In this document: positions 56,154 through 64,000 of the stretch, piece by piece
Position numbering within the stretch: the stretch's first letter is position 1
Layout: each line of letters begins with the position of its first letter
Source of the DNA: Porphyra umbilicalis
Taxonomy: Eukaryota > Rhodophyta > Bangiophyceae > Bangiales > Bangiaceae
DNA length: 64,000 nucleotides
Assembly (NCBI GenBank): GCA_002049455.2
Contig: KV918872.1
Location: 158,055 to 222,054, forward strand
Reading direction: 5' to 3'
Translations under genes and position numbers: made by a program
The notes under the pieces: generated by a model
Seen by the model: only the letters and a program-made list of their open reading frames with translations
Database searches by the model: none
Told to the model about the DNA's origin: nothing

Positions 56154-57031
56154 AGGTCATGCGTGACCGTGCGGCGAAGACGCTCACTCTGAGCAACCCG
56201 GGGCACACGGCGACGCTGCTGGAGGCGTTTGGGATGGAGACCTCCACCCCGAACAAGGCGCCAATGGCGTCAGGGGTCAAGCTGACTAAGACGGGCGAGG
56301 ACCTGCTGCCGGAGGGTAACCGATACGCCGAGTTGGTCGGCTCCCTCCTCTACCTGTCCACCACGACAAGGCCGGACATCGCCTTTGCCGTGGGGGTGCT
56401 GTCGCGGTTCATGTCATGCCCTGAGCAGGACCACATGCGCGCGGCAAAGGGGGTATTGCGCTACCTGCGCGGGACAACCCGCCTTGGGGTGGTTTACGGC
56501 GGCAGCGAGCCGCTGCAGGGGTTTGTCGACGCCGACTGGGCGGGCGACGTTGACGGCCGTCGGTCCACGACAGGCTTCGTCTTCACCCTCAATGGCGGGC
56601 CCATCGCGTGGGCAAGCAAGCGCCAGTCGACGGTGGCAACCTCGACGGCCGAAGCGGAGTACGTGGCCGCCGCGATGGCAACCAAGGAGGCGCTGTGGCT
56701 ACGCAAGCTGCTGTCAGCGCTGGGGGTCGATGGCGGGGCCGTGCCGATGGGGGAAGACAACCAGGCTTGCCTCGCCTTGGTCAACAACCCCGAAGCCACC
56801 GGGCGTACCAAGCACGTGGACGTCGCGTACCACATGGTGCGTGACTACGTGGCGCGCGGGGAGGTGACGTTCTACTTCCTCCCTAGCGTGGACATGCCGG
56901 CAGACGGGCTGACGAAGCCGCTGCCGGCCCCGGCTTTCATCCTGTTTCGCCGCTTCATCGGCGTTGGCTCGGATCTGGGCACCTTGGGGCTTGGCGCTAC
57001 GCCGGCCCCACGTCGTGCTTCCACATGCTGA
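55953..57031 (+). pseudogene. pol: RT C-terminus and RNase H of copia B
   Basis: After the deletion the remaining RT continues in another frame: EVRSKVDPCLYEWCHP, the DD box YVDD (56033-56044), then RNase H (FVDADWAGDVDGRRSTTGF, TSTAEAEYVAAAMATKEALW, GRTKHVDVAYHMVRDY) to a TGA at 57029-57031. All of it is open. The deletion joins two GACATGG words (present near 6559 in A, and in B at the junction), which suggests template switching or repair across a short repeat. Confidence 0.9.
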
Positions 57032-57235
57032 GCCCCTCCATGGTCGGCGGAGGTCAGTGGCGGAGCCACACAGGTGACAGGCCGCGTGCCCTTGGCGTTT
57101 GGCATCGGCTTTGCGGCGGTTTGGGCCGGTTGTGGTGGCCGGACGGTCGGCTGGGGAATGTCATGTTGCTGTGCGAGTCGGCGGTGGTCGACTGAGCCAC
57201 TTCTCTGTTTTGCACTAACGGCGATTTTTTCTAGT

Positions 57236-57301
57236 GGACGGTATCGTTACCGTCCCGAAGAAAAATTGCGCGGAGTGCTTGGGACGGTATCGATACCGTC
57301 C
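57236..57301 (+). promoter_or_regulatory. Paired palindromes in the copia B 3' UTR
   Basis: GGACGGTATCGATACCGTCC at 57282-57301 is a perfect 20-bp palindrome. A near-copy with centre TCGT instead of TCGA lies at 57236-57255, 46 bp upstream. Such paired dyads could be protein-binding sites or RNA hairpins. Element A has no obvious counterpart. Confidence 0.5.
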
Positions 57302-57342
57302 GATCCGGTGGACTTACATTCACTCCAATGTAATTGGGGAGG

Positions 57343-57763
57343 TGTTGAGCTCTGCTCGGGAATTCCATTGGAGCTATACTTACACGGGGGCTCTTGGTGA
57401 CTCAAGCTCGTGTACTTGTTGGCATTCCATTGTGTATGACTTGTACTTGTTTGTACTTGATTTGTGTATCTCTTGGTGAGCTCCCCCCTTCTCGTGGTGA
57501 GCTCGGGGGGGACTGTGCGTGGCGTGGTGACTGGATTGTGCGGCGGTGGGCGGCTTACCACCGGGGAGGCGCATGCTCCGCTTTGGGAGGTGCGCCGCAG
57601 GCCCTGCACACGCGGAGAGTGGAAGTGCCTGGGGGAGCACTGAGAGAGGGTCGTCTCTGGGACTGGCAGAGGGGTCGCCTGGGGTATATCAGGCGGTCCT
57701 AGTGGGCCCACAGCCGCCATCCAAGTAAACCAACGCATCCACCTATCTACCTCCCGCTTCACA
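57343..57763 (+). repeat. 3' LTR of copia B
   Basis: Almost identical to 52446-52867, preceded by a GGGGAGG polypurine tract and followed by CGGTC (57764-57768). Confidence 0.94.
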
Positions 57764-57768
57764 CGGTC

Positions 57769-58083
57769 CCGATTCCCCCTCGTCTCTACTTACCGCATTG
57801 GGGGACTTGTCTTGCATTGTACTTAGTGGTATTGGTTGGTCGGCGGCGCGGGCCAATTCCCATTAGGGGAATTGGGCCCACGCAGCGGTTTCCGCCCTTT
57901 TTAGGACGAAGGGCGACGACGGTGGGAGGTGCCGTCGTCGCCGGCAAGTAAACCGTGCCTTTTGTCTTGTACCTTTGGCTGCCCCTCTTCCCGGATCGGG
58001 TGATCCTATAGGGGGCACGTTCTTGGGACGGCAGCGGTGGGATACTTCCCTCTTCGGGCCCGTGGCTACGGGGTTGTGCTACA
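57769..58083 (+). repeat. 3' LTR of G1, second part
   Basis: 315 bp continuing the LTR after copia B; it matches 38770-39084 except for five bases by eye and ends GTGCTACA. The two parts add up to 588 bp, the same as the 5' LTR. Confidence 0.92.
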
Positions 58084-58815
58084 CCACGGAGGCATCCTCC
58101 GAGGTCACGGCCTCGTAGCCGGTCCAGGTCACCTTGACCAGCAGGCGACCGTCGTCGCCTTCAGCGTGGTCGAGGATCTGGTCCACTTCGTAAGAATGGT
58201 CGTCGCGGCTGGGCCCATGGGGCCGTACGGTCTCGTCCAGGGCGGGGTGAAACGCTGGCTCGCAAGGGGGGCCCGACGGCGCGCGCACGAGGTGCATAAT
58301 GTTCTCCCGGCGGTGCTCGCCCTTGATATCGAGGACGGCCGTTGGCCGCTCGATGCGGACGAAGCGGAAGGGGCCTTGGGCCCAGTGGCCCAACTTACTT
58401 CCCTTGCAGTCGTGATGACGCTTAAAGGCAAACCCGCAGACCTCCAGCTCAGTGGGTTGGGGCCGGGTGTGCGCATCGTGATTCCGCTGGTGGCGCTGTT
58501 GCGCTGCCGCCAGGGCCTCCCGGACCCGTGGGATAAGGCGCACTCAGCGCGTCAGAAACGCGGCTTGCTCCGCTTTTTCGGCGTAAGTGCTTCTTTGCGC
58601 CGTTTCCGGGTACCCGCTCGTCCGCGTCAGGTCCTTAATGGACCAACTGGCCACCCCCAGGGGGTTCACCAACTCCAGCGGGGCGATCTTGGTCGCGGCG
58701 TGCGGCTGCGTGATATACGCCAGCGTCAGCGCCGACAGGAGCTGGTCCTACGTCGTGGGGTGCTCGGCGTCGTAGTGGTCGAAGATGCGCCCCATTGTGC
58801 GGTTGAAATGATTGC
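58084..58815 (-). pseudogene. pol: Integrase C-terminus and chromodomain of G2
   Basis: On the minus strand, from a frameshift at about 58808 (one base lost in GQAERFNR), the frames carry NRTMGRIFDHYDAEHPTT, then after stops VRLIPRVREALAAAQQRHQR, the GPF motif (WAQGPFRFVRIERPTAVLDI) and a chromodomain (YEVDQILDHAEGDDGRLLVK, VTWTGYEAVTSEDASV) cut at 58084 by G1. There is an aromatic change relative to G1 (TSEDAS for TWEDAS). Confidence 0.82.
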
Positions 58816-60230
58816 CTGCCCGTTCGTCTGCGGGCGTGACGGCGTGGTCATCTTTGCTTCGACTGACAAGAGGTTGCATACCTGGTGCCAGAACTGCACG
58901 GTGAACTGGGGCCCCCTGTCCGACCGGACCCGGTCCGCGGGCTCGTAGGCCCCGATCCAATAGGCCAGGAGGACGTAGGCGCAGTCCACCGCGCGGATTT
59001 TGCCTATCGGGATTGCCCGCACCAGCTTCGAGAAGCGGTCAACGATAACCCTGATGTACTCGTTGCCGGCGGCGGTCTTTGCTAGCGGTCCAAATAGGTC
59101 CGTCCCCACGTCCTGAAAGGGCAGCGACGCCGGGAAGAGCTGCAGGGCCGCGACAGCTCGCAGCGGGCGGACCCGGCTCCGCGCGCAACTTGCGCAGTTA
59201 CGGACATGAAGAACCACGTCGGCGGCCATGCCGGGCCAGTAGTAGTACCGCCGCATGGCGGCGTACATCCGGAACTCGCCTTGGGGGCCCGCCAAGGTGG
59301 TCTCGTTCTCCAGCTGCAGGATGCGCACCCGGAGGAGCACCGGCACGACGATCTGGGCGGCCCCGTCGTGAACGGCCCGCCGGCAGCCGAGTCCGTCGCT
59401 GTCCTCAAGGAACGGCACCGCGCGAACGGCGTTGAGAGCCTGGACAATCTTGCGGCAAAGAAGATCTTCCCCTTGCGCCGTGGCGACCTCGTTCTTGTTG
59501 ATGGCGCGCGTGGTACGTCCGGACACGTCGCTCGCCGCTTCCAGGCCCCGGGCCGTCCCCGCCCGCGTCAGGAAGAAGACGGGCAGATATGTGTCCGCTG
59601 ACGAGCGGTCGGCGCCCGACGTCACGAGAAAGGACATGCCGTCGGCTAGCCAATGGGTTTGCTCCGGCGTGTACGCGATTTCGAAGGCCAACTCGTTGAG
59701 GCGCATGCGCCAATGGGCGAGGCGCCCATGCGCGGTGCCGTCGATGATCAGGAGCCCGCGTAGGCGGTCGTGATCCGTACGGACCAGAAACGGATCCTCC
59801 TGGAAGTAGGCGCGTACCTGAAGGGACGCCCAAACGACGGCGAGGCACTCCCTCTCGGTCACGCCGAAATTTCGCTCTGCGCCTTCGAGGACGCGGCTAA
59901 TGTATGCCACCGGGCGGAGTCCACCTTCCTCCAGCTCCTGCAGCAGCGCTGCTCCGACTCGAGTGCCACACGCGTCAACGTCTGGCACGTATTTGTGGCC
60001 CGCGCGCGGTAGGGCGAGCACTGGGGGCTGCTTCAGCCGGCGCTTCAGCTCCTCGAACGAGAACGACTGCTCCGGAGTTGGCGGAGCCACCGTGACCGGG
60101 GCGGTCGAGCCCACGAGGTTTGTGAGCGGGGTGGCCACCCGCGCGAAGTTCGAGACGAACCGCCGGAAGACATTGCACATGCCGATGAAGCTTTGCACTG
60201 GCGCTCGCGACGTTGGAAACGCCACCTCCC
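58726..60230 (-). pseudogene. pol: RNase H and integrase of G2
   Basis: A long minus-strand frame: IGMCNVFRRFVSNFARVATP, RNase H (VPDVDACGTRVGAALLQ, VTERECLAVVWASL), integrase zinc domain (LENETTLAGPQGEFRMYAAM; the His of G1 LAGH is Pro here; then NCASCARSR), and the core (FQDVGTDLFGPLAKTAAGNE, RSDRGPQFTVQFW). At LFPASLPFQ it preserves the site where the solo LTR entered G1. Confidence 0.85.
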
Positions 60231-61219
60231 GGGGCCTTTGTGTGCGCCTGCAGCACGCCCAGTCGGCCGGGAGTGATCTCGTGCCCCAGGTACTTGACGG
60301 TCGTGCGGAAGAAGCGACATTTGCGCAACTTGAGAGTACCCCCCGCGGCCCGCAGAAGGCCCAGGACGTCGTCCAAATGCTGGAAGTGCTCCTCGTGCGT
60401 CTTGGAATAGACAATTACGTCGTCAATGTGCACCAGGCAGCTCTGCCACTTGACGCCGAACCGGATGATGTCCAGCGCCCGCTGGAATGTCGCGGGCGCG
60501 TTCGTCAGCCCGAAGGGCATGCATTTGTAGTGGTCGGCCCCCTTGTGGCAGACAAAGGCCGTCTTCTCGCGGGCGCCGTCGGCGATGAGCACCTGCCAGT
60601 ATCCAGCGTTGCAGTTCAACGTCGAGAAGACCTTGGTCTCGCAGAGGCTGTCGATGCACTCGTCCATGCGTGGAAACTGGTACGAGTCGCGCTTGAACAC
60701 GGCGTTTTGGAGTCGGCAATCGACGCAAAACCGCGGCTTACCGTCCTTTTTGGGCACCAACACCACGGAGAACCCCCATTCGGACGACGTCGGCTCGATG
60801 ACGTCGGCCGCCAGCTGGCGCTCGATCTCGGCGGCTTCCGCCTCGCGGGCCTTGGGTCCCGCGCCAAGGCGGGACGCGCACGGGCTTTCCCCTGGGGCGA
60901 GCTCGATGTGGTGCCGCGTGGTTTTGATGGCGCCCATCGCCTGGCCTGACCACATGGCCTTGTGCTGGTGCAGCACCGTTCGGATTCGCTCGAGAAGCTG
61001 TGGCTCGGCCTCGCGTAATGGGACGTCCTCCACCCGTGGTGGGCCCGAGTGTCTCGGCTGCGGGGCCCCCTCGGCGCTGGGTCCCGCCCCCTCGACGTCC
61101 TCCTTCACTCGCGCGACGCCGCCCTCCGAGACGTGCCCCGACGCGCGAGGGTCCTCGTCCCCCGGCACCGTACACAATGGGCCCGTACGGCCTGTCGCCG
61201 TTGGGGCCAGCGTGCCCAC
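60230..61219 (-). pseudogene. pol: Reverse transcriptase of G2
   Basis: Minus-strand frame with KTTRHHIELAPGESPCA, GFSVVLVPKKDGKPRFCVDC and MPFGLTNAPATFQRALDII. The G1 box YLDD reads HIDD here, so the conserved Tyr is lost. A frameshift near 60230 separates it from the downstream part. Confidence 0.82.
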
Positions 61220-62187
61220 GCTAGGCGAGGGGTCAGCGCAGAACGAGGGGTTGTCCGCAGGGACGTCGATCCGATGAGTCCCGCCCGCCCGCGCGCCGCG
61301 GGCGAGGGAAAGGTGATGACGCCAGTGGCTAGCACGTAGACCCGTCCGACGGCCGTCTTCGGTCGAAGGAGCACCTCCCAGTCCTCAAAGCTCGAAAATA
61401 CGACCGGGAACGCAATGTCGGGAAGGATCGCGAAAACCCCGTTGGCGACCGTCGCCCTGTGCATCGTCATCAACCGGGAGGAGCCAAAGACCTGACCCAG
61501 GCCGCCCCAAGGGATGCGCACCCAGGCGAGCGTCGCCGACCGCGGCGCCAATTGCGTCTTGTAGGCCACCTGCAACACGCGGGACGCCGAGGCGCGGCGG
61601 TCGAGCTGGTCATCGGACCCCCGAACGATCGCCGACGCCGTGCCGTCCCGCCACCGCACGGCTTGGTCCGACGGTAGAATGGCGTGGACGTGCGCGTCCA
61701 GGAAGTCGCACCCTCGCAGGGCGGGGACGGAGAGGTTGGTGACCACCTGGAACGTGCAGGGCACGCACAGCCCCCTCGCCAGGAACAACAGGGAATCCGC
61801 GCCCGATGTCACGAGCTGGTTGCCGTTCGCGTCGCGGAGCCGGAGCCCGCCCCCCGGGTCGCGGAGCGTGATCGCCGCGTGCTACTCGTCGAGGAGTGTC
61901 TCAGGCCGGATGACGCTGGCGCTGGCGCCGGTGTCGATAACGACAGAATATGCGACCATATTGGAGGCGTGGCGCCCTAGTGAGGCCGTGATCTTATAGT
62001 TGTGTAGCTTTCCCGAGGAGGATCTCGGCGTCCTCGAACGAGGGCGCCGACTCCGCCGGAGGTGGGGTGCTGGCCGGCGTTGCCGCTGGCACGGCCGAGA
62101 GAACAGGGTCCGCCCGCTCGCGCATATCGACCGTGCGGGGCAGTATGCGGGGGCGGAAGGCGGGCAGGGGTCGGACGCCCCGTCCAC
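61105..62187 (-). pseudogene. pol: Protease region of G2
   Basis: The active-site segment VVIDTGASASVIRPETLLDE lies in a frame ending at TAG (61882-61884; Trp in G1). The same region continues with LRLRDANGNQLVTSGADSLL, GCDFLDAHVHAILPSDQAVR and WGGLGQVFGSSRLMTMHRAT. The DTGA catalytic motif itself is intact. The spacer to RT is frameshifted. Confidence 0.8.
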
Positions 62188-62289
62188 AGCGCCAGATAGC
62201 CCGTTGTCAGGCTGCCGTGATTCAGGCAGGTCGTCGAGCGGGTTTGAGTCGCACCGCCCCGGTGGGCTGCCAACGTAGGAGGCTGCCCC

Positions 62290-62699
62290 TTACTTGTTTC
62301 CCTGGGCCTCCTCTTCGGCGTCGCCTGATGCATCCATCGCGTCCTCGCTCGACCAACCGCGGGTCAGCTGGCGCCATTTCTCCTGGGTCGTCGTGCCCTC
62401 GTCGGTTTCATAGGCTTCGGGGTTGCGTTCCACCTCATGGAGGCGTACATCCCAGAGATTGCCGCCTGTGCGGTGACCGTCGCCGGGCCGCCGCCCGTCG
62501 TGGTCCGTCCGCGCCGGACCGCTTCCCTGGCATGACGAGCGCGCTCTTGCTGCTCCGGGGACATGATGGGGCACTGCTCCGCCCAGCGGCCAGGGTCGTA
62601 GCACACGACGCAGGCCCCCCGTCGACGCGTGAGGCCAATAGCGAGATACACGCGCGGGTGGGCAGAGTTACGCCCCGCGTGACTGAACGCGTGATTAAG
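62290..62699 (-). pseudogene. gag: C-terminal end of G2 gag, cut by G3
   Basis: Minus strand: zinc knuckle CVVCYDPGRWAEQC (the His of CX2CX4HX4C is Arg, so metal binding is lost) and the acidic tail (HEVERNPEAYETDEGTTTQE), ending at TAA just below 62293. It matches the last ~130 residues of G1 gag. Homology to G1 continues without a break up to 62699, where the G3 LTR begins. Confidence 0.78.
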
Positions 62700-63348
62700 T
62701 GTAGTACCACAATCTAGAGGGCTACCTCAGAAGGAGGGAAGTTACGGCCGTTTCAGCCGCTCGCGCGACACCCGCTGTGGGACTCGAGGTCCGGGAAGTC
62801 GGGCCGATCGAAACGCCAAGACATCAAGACACGGTTCACTTGCCGGTGACGATGGTGCCTCCCACCGTCATCGCCCTTCGTCCTAAAAGGGCGGAAACCG
62901 TCGCCCGGGCCCAATTTCCCCAAATGGGAATTGACCCGGGCCGTCACCAACCAATGCAGATAATTCCCTCCATGCATGTCAAGTCCCCCGAAGCGATCAT
63001 TACAGACGAGGGGGAGAAACCGTCCCGCGCGCAACGCGCTGCACCCGCCGCGTGGCGCCCGGTCGGCCGTCGCCTGCCGCGCCCTCCCGGGCACGCCAGC
63101 GCCCGCTCGGGCGCGCCAACCCGGCCTCCCGCGGGGCCCGCGTGCCGGGCGCGGCAGATCGGAAACGCTCCCTCAGGTGGCCCGAGCCGGGCAGCGGGGC
63201 CGTTCTCTCGCCCCGCCATCCCGCGTCGCCAACCCGTCGGCCACCACCGCCGCTGGCGTCGCCACCTCGCGTCGGGGACCGCGTTCCCCGCCGTCGCGGA
63301 CGTCCCCGCGGTGGCCCCCTGGCGCACAGGGGGCCCCGTAGTACTATA
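62700..63348 (-). repeat. 3' LTR of G3 (649 bp)
   Basis: Ends TGTAGTAC...GTACTATA. The part at about 62830-63010 aligns with the G1 LTR in reverse (GGTGCCTCCCACCGTC, CCTTCGTCCTAAAAGGGCGG); the rest is different. It represents a related but distinct subfamily. Confidence 0.7.
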
Positions 63349-63363
63349 TCTCCTTCGGCTGAG

Positions 63364-64000
63364 ATGGAGCCGTCCCCGGCGACGCCTCTCGCCGGCCCTG
63401 TCGGGGCTCCGTCCCTCGCGCCCCTGGCGTGCCCGCCCACGGCGGCCGCCGCTCCGAGGCCGGCGCCGGCGGCCGTCGCGCCGCCCGCGTCGGGACCGCC
63501 CGGGCGCCGCCCAACCGTCCCCGTCCGTCCGTCGGTGCCGCCGGGTATGCGGCTCCCGTACGACCCGAACGGCCGGGAGTGGCGGAAGCCGCCCCGCCCA
63601 GCGGGCGCCGCTGCCGCGACCAGCGCCGGGGCCGAGTCCACGGCTTGCCCGGCGGCCTCTCCCAGCTGGGGTCCCGCGGTCGTGCCGGAGGAGCGACCGC
63701 CGTTGTTGGGGCAGTCGGCCCCCGCGCTCCCGCCACGCCCGGCGCCGTCCGCCGTCCGAGCGTGGCTCGCCCCGCTGGGGCCGGCCGTGGCCTCGGCCGA
63801 CTGGCCGCCCGTCAGCGACGTCTTCCTCCCGGCTCATCCCCACGACGCCGGCGAGGCCGCCGCCGTGTGGCGGGCCTTCAACGAGTTCGCCAAGGTTGCG
63901 GGTTACGGTACCCGGCCGGCGGCCGAGCGCGACTTCGCTTCCTTCGCCCGCTCAGTCGGGGACAGCGCGGCGTGGGTACGCTGCATGTTGCGGTGCAACC
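63364..64000 (+). CDS. Opposite-strand ORF of G3, open at the window end
   Basis: An ATG at 63364, 15 bp from the G3 LTR, opens at least 212 codons with no stop before the window ends. Residues 1-130 are Pro/Ala-rich; from about 135 the composition becomes normal (SADWPPVSDVFLPAHPHD). Residues 161-212 (DAGEAAAVW ... AKVAGYG ... AAWVRCMLRCN) line up with residues 234-286 of the G1 antisense ORF (DAAAIDTAW ... GEAGGYL ... AAEYFRRLLRVN) with matching spacing. The similarity is weak but the position relative to the LTR is the same, so I call it a homologue. Confidence 0.6.
   Translation, partial: MEPSPATPLAGPVGAPSLAPLACPPTAAAAPRPAPAAVAPPASGPPGRRPTVPVRPSVPPGMRLPYDPNGREWRKPPRPAGAAAATSAGAESTACPAASPSWGPAVVPEERPPLLGQSAPALPPRPAPSAVRAWLAPLGPAVASADWPPVSDVFLPAHPHDAGEAAAVWRAFNEFAKVAGYGTRPAAERDFASFARSVGDSAAWVRCMLRCN

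Larger units (their letters stand above)
52446..57763 (+). mobile_element. Ty1/copia element B, young, nested in the G1 3' LTR
   Basis: LTRs of 422 bp (52446-52867) and 421 bp (57343-57763) differ by about two substitutions and one indel. A perfect 5-bp duplication CGGTC lies at 52441-52445 and 57764-57768. The uninterrupted site is present in the G1 5' LTR (about 38765). Same family as A by coding sequence, but with different LTRs over most of their length. The only serious lesion visible is a deletion of about 170 bp in RT with a change of frame. Confidence 0.95.
38497..58083 (+). mobile_element. Giant chromodomain Ty3/gypsy element G1
   Basis: It has LTRs of 588 bp each; the 3' one is split by copia B into 52173-52445 and 57769-58083. 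By eye they differ at 7 positions (about 98.8% identity), which makes 38497-58083 one recent insertion. Ends are TGTAGCAC...GTGCTACA. Without copia B and the solo LTR it is about 13.8 kb. Order: LTR, primer site, upstream ORF, gag, pol (protease, RT, RNase H, integrase, chromodomain), a 57-bp minisatellite, a long ORF on the minus strand, polypurine tract, LTR. It sits in G2 pol with flanks CCACT and CCACG (4 of 5 bases). Confidence 0.88.
35029..62699 (-). mobile_element. Chromodomain Ty3/gypsy element G2 (minus strand), interrupted by G1
   Basis: Read on the minus strand from 62699 it holds the end of gag, protease, RT/RNase H, integrase and most of a chromodomain down to 58084. It is interrupted by the whole of G1 (38497-58083), then resumes at 38496 with the pol C-terminus, an opposite-strand ORF relic and the 3' LTR (35029-35595). 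Joining 58084 to 38496 and removing one copy of the short GTGG duplication restores the local reading DASVAPHE exactly as in G1 pol. Its gag is interrupted at 62700 by element G3, so the 5' end is outside the window. It carries many stops and frameshifts. Confidence 0.82.
62700..64000 (-). mobile_element. LTR element G3 (partial, runs off the window)
   Basis: A full LTR in reverse orientation (62700-63348) followed by an opposite-strand ORF, the same arrangement as the 3' end of G1 and G2. It is inserted in G2 gag; the left flank is TTAAG (62695-62699) and the other end is outside the window. Only the 3' end of the element is visible, so its gag-pol type is inferred from the LTR similarity to G1. 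Confidence 0.65.

Noticed and set aside
52141-58083. Two separate solo gypsy LTR fragments on either side of copia B
   Set aside because: The two parts sum to 588 bp, join at the CGGTC duplication and match the G1 5' LTR throughout, so they are one LTR split by copia B.
1-64000. tRNA, rRNA or other structured RNA genes
   Set aside because: None seen. The only tRNA-like sequences are the copia primer-binding sites, which are 14-15-base complements, not genes.

Overview
The window looks like nuclear DNA of a GC-rich eukaryote and is almost wholly repetitive: nested LTR retrotransposons, DNA-transposon relics, satellites and low-complexity GC-rich spacer. I find no convincing host gene, tRNA or rRNA, and nothing bacterial. 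The host is not certain. A bangiophyte red alga (Porphyra/Pyropia type) is my best inference, from the high GC, the copia elements primed by an internal half of initiator tRNA-Met (the mode used by copia and, as I recall, GalEa-like elements known from red algae), and the chromodomain gypsy elements. Other GC-rich algae or protists are not excluded.

Layout. 1-3007: GC-rich flank. 3008-8801: old, complete but mutated Ty1/copia element A (5-bp target duplication GCCGG). 8807-11350: eroded gypsy gag/protease relic (D1). 12165-15091: relic of a Crypton-type tyrosine-recombinase transposon on the minus strand. 16894-17456: SAP-like and PIF/Harbinger-like fragments. 17457-21843: no gene seen. 21844-25870: copia element C (minus strand), with the reverse transcriptase deleted in frame. 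25871-32760: a ~153-bp satellite, split by a 4.2-kb segment bounded by 17-bp perfect inverted repeats. 32761-34390: GC-rich spacer. 34860-35028: another gag relic (D2).

35029-64000 is a nest of LTR elements. G2 (chromodomain gypsy, minus strand) lies in the D2 gag. G1 (chromodomain gypsy, plus strand, 38497-58083, about 13.8 kb once its own insertions are removed) lies in the 3' end of G2 pol. A solo LTR of family C (44749-45166) lies in G1 integrase. Copia B (52446-57763, nearly identical LTRs) lies in the 3' LTR of G1. A further element, G3, enters the G2 gag at 62700 and runs off the window. Target duplications and uninterrupted paralogous copies inside the window support most of these junctions.

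Most unusual is that G1, G2 and G3 all carry, right next to the 3' LTR, an open reading frame on the strand opposite gag-pol. In G1 it is intact (1,248 codons). It has a conserved N-terminal half, an Arg-Gly-Gly/Tyr-rich middle and a conserved C-terminal block. The G2 copy starts exactly the same 37 bp from its LTR and keeps blocks of the same protein; the G3 copy starts 15 bp from its LTR and is still open at the window edge. gag and pol supply the normal retrotransposon machinery (capsid, protease, RT/RNase H, integrase with a chromodomain). The role of the antisense protein is unknown.
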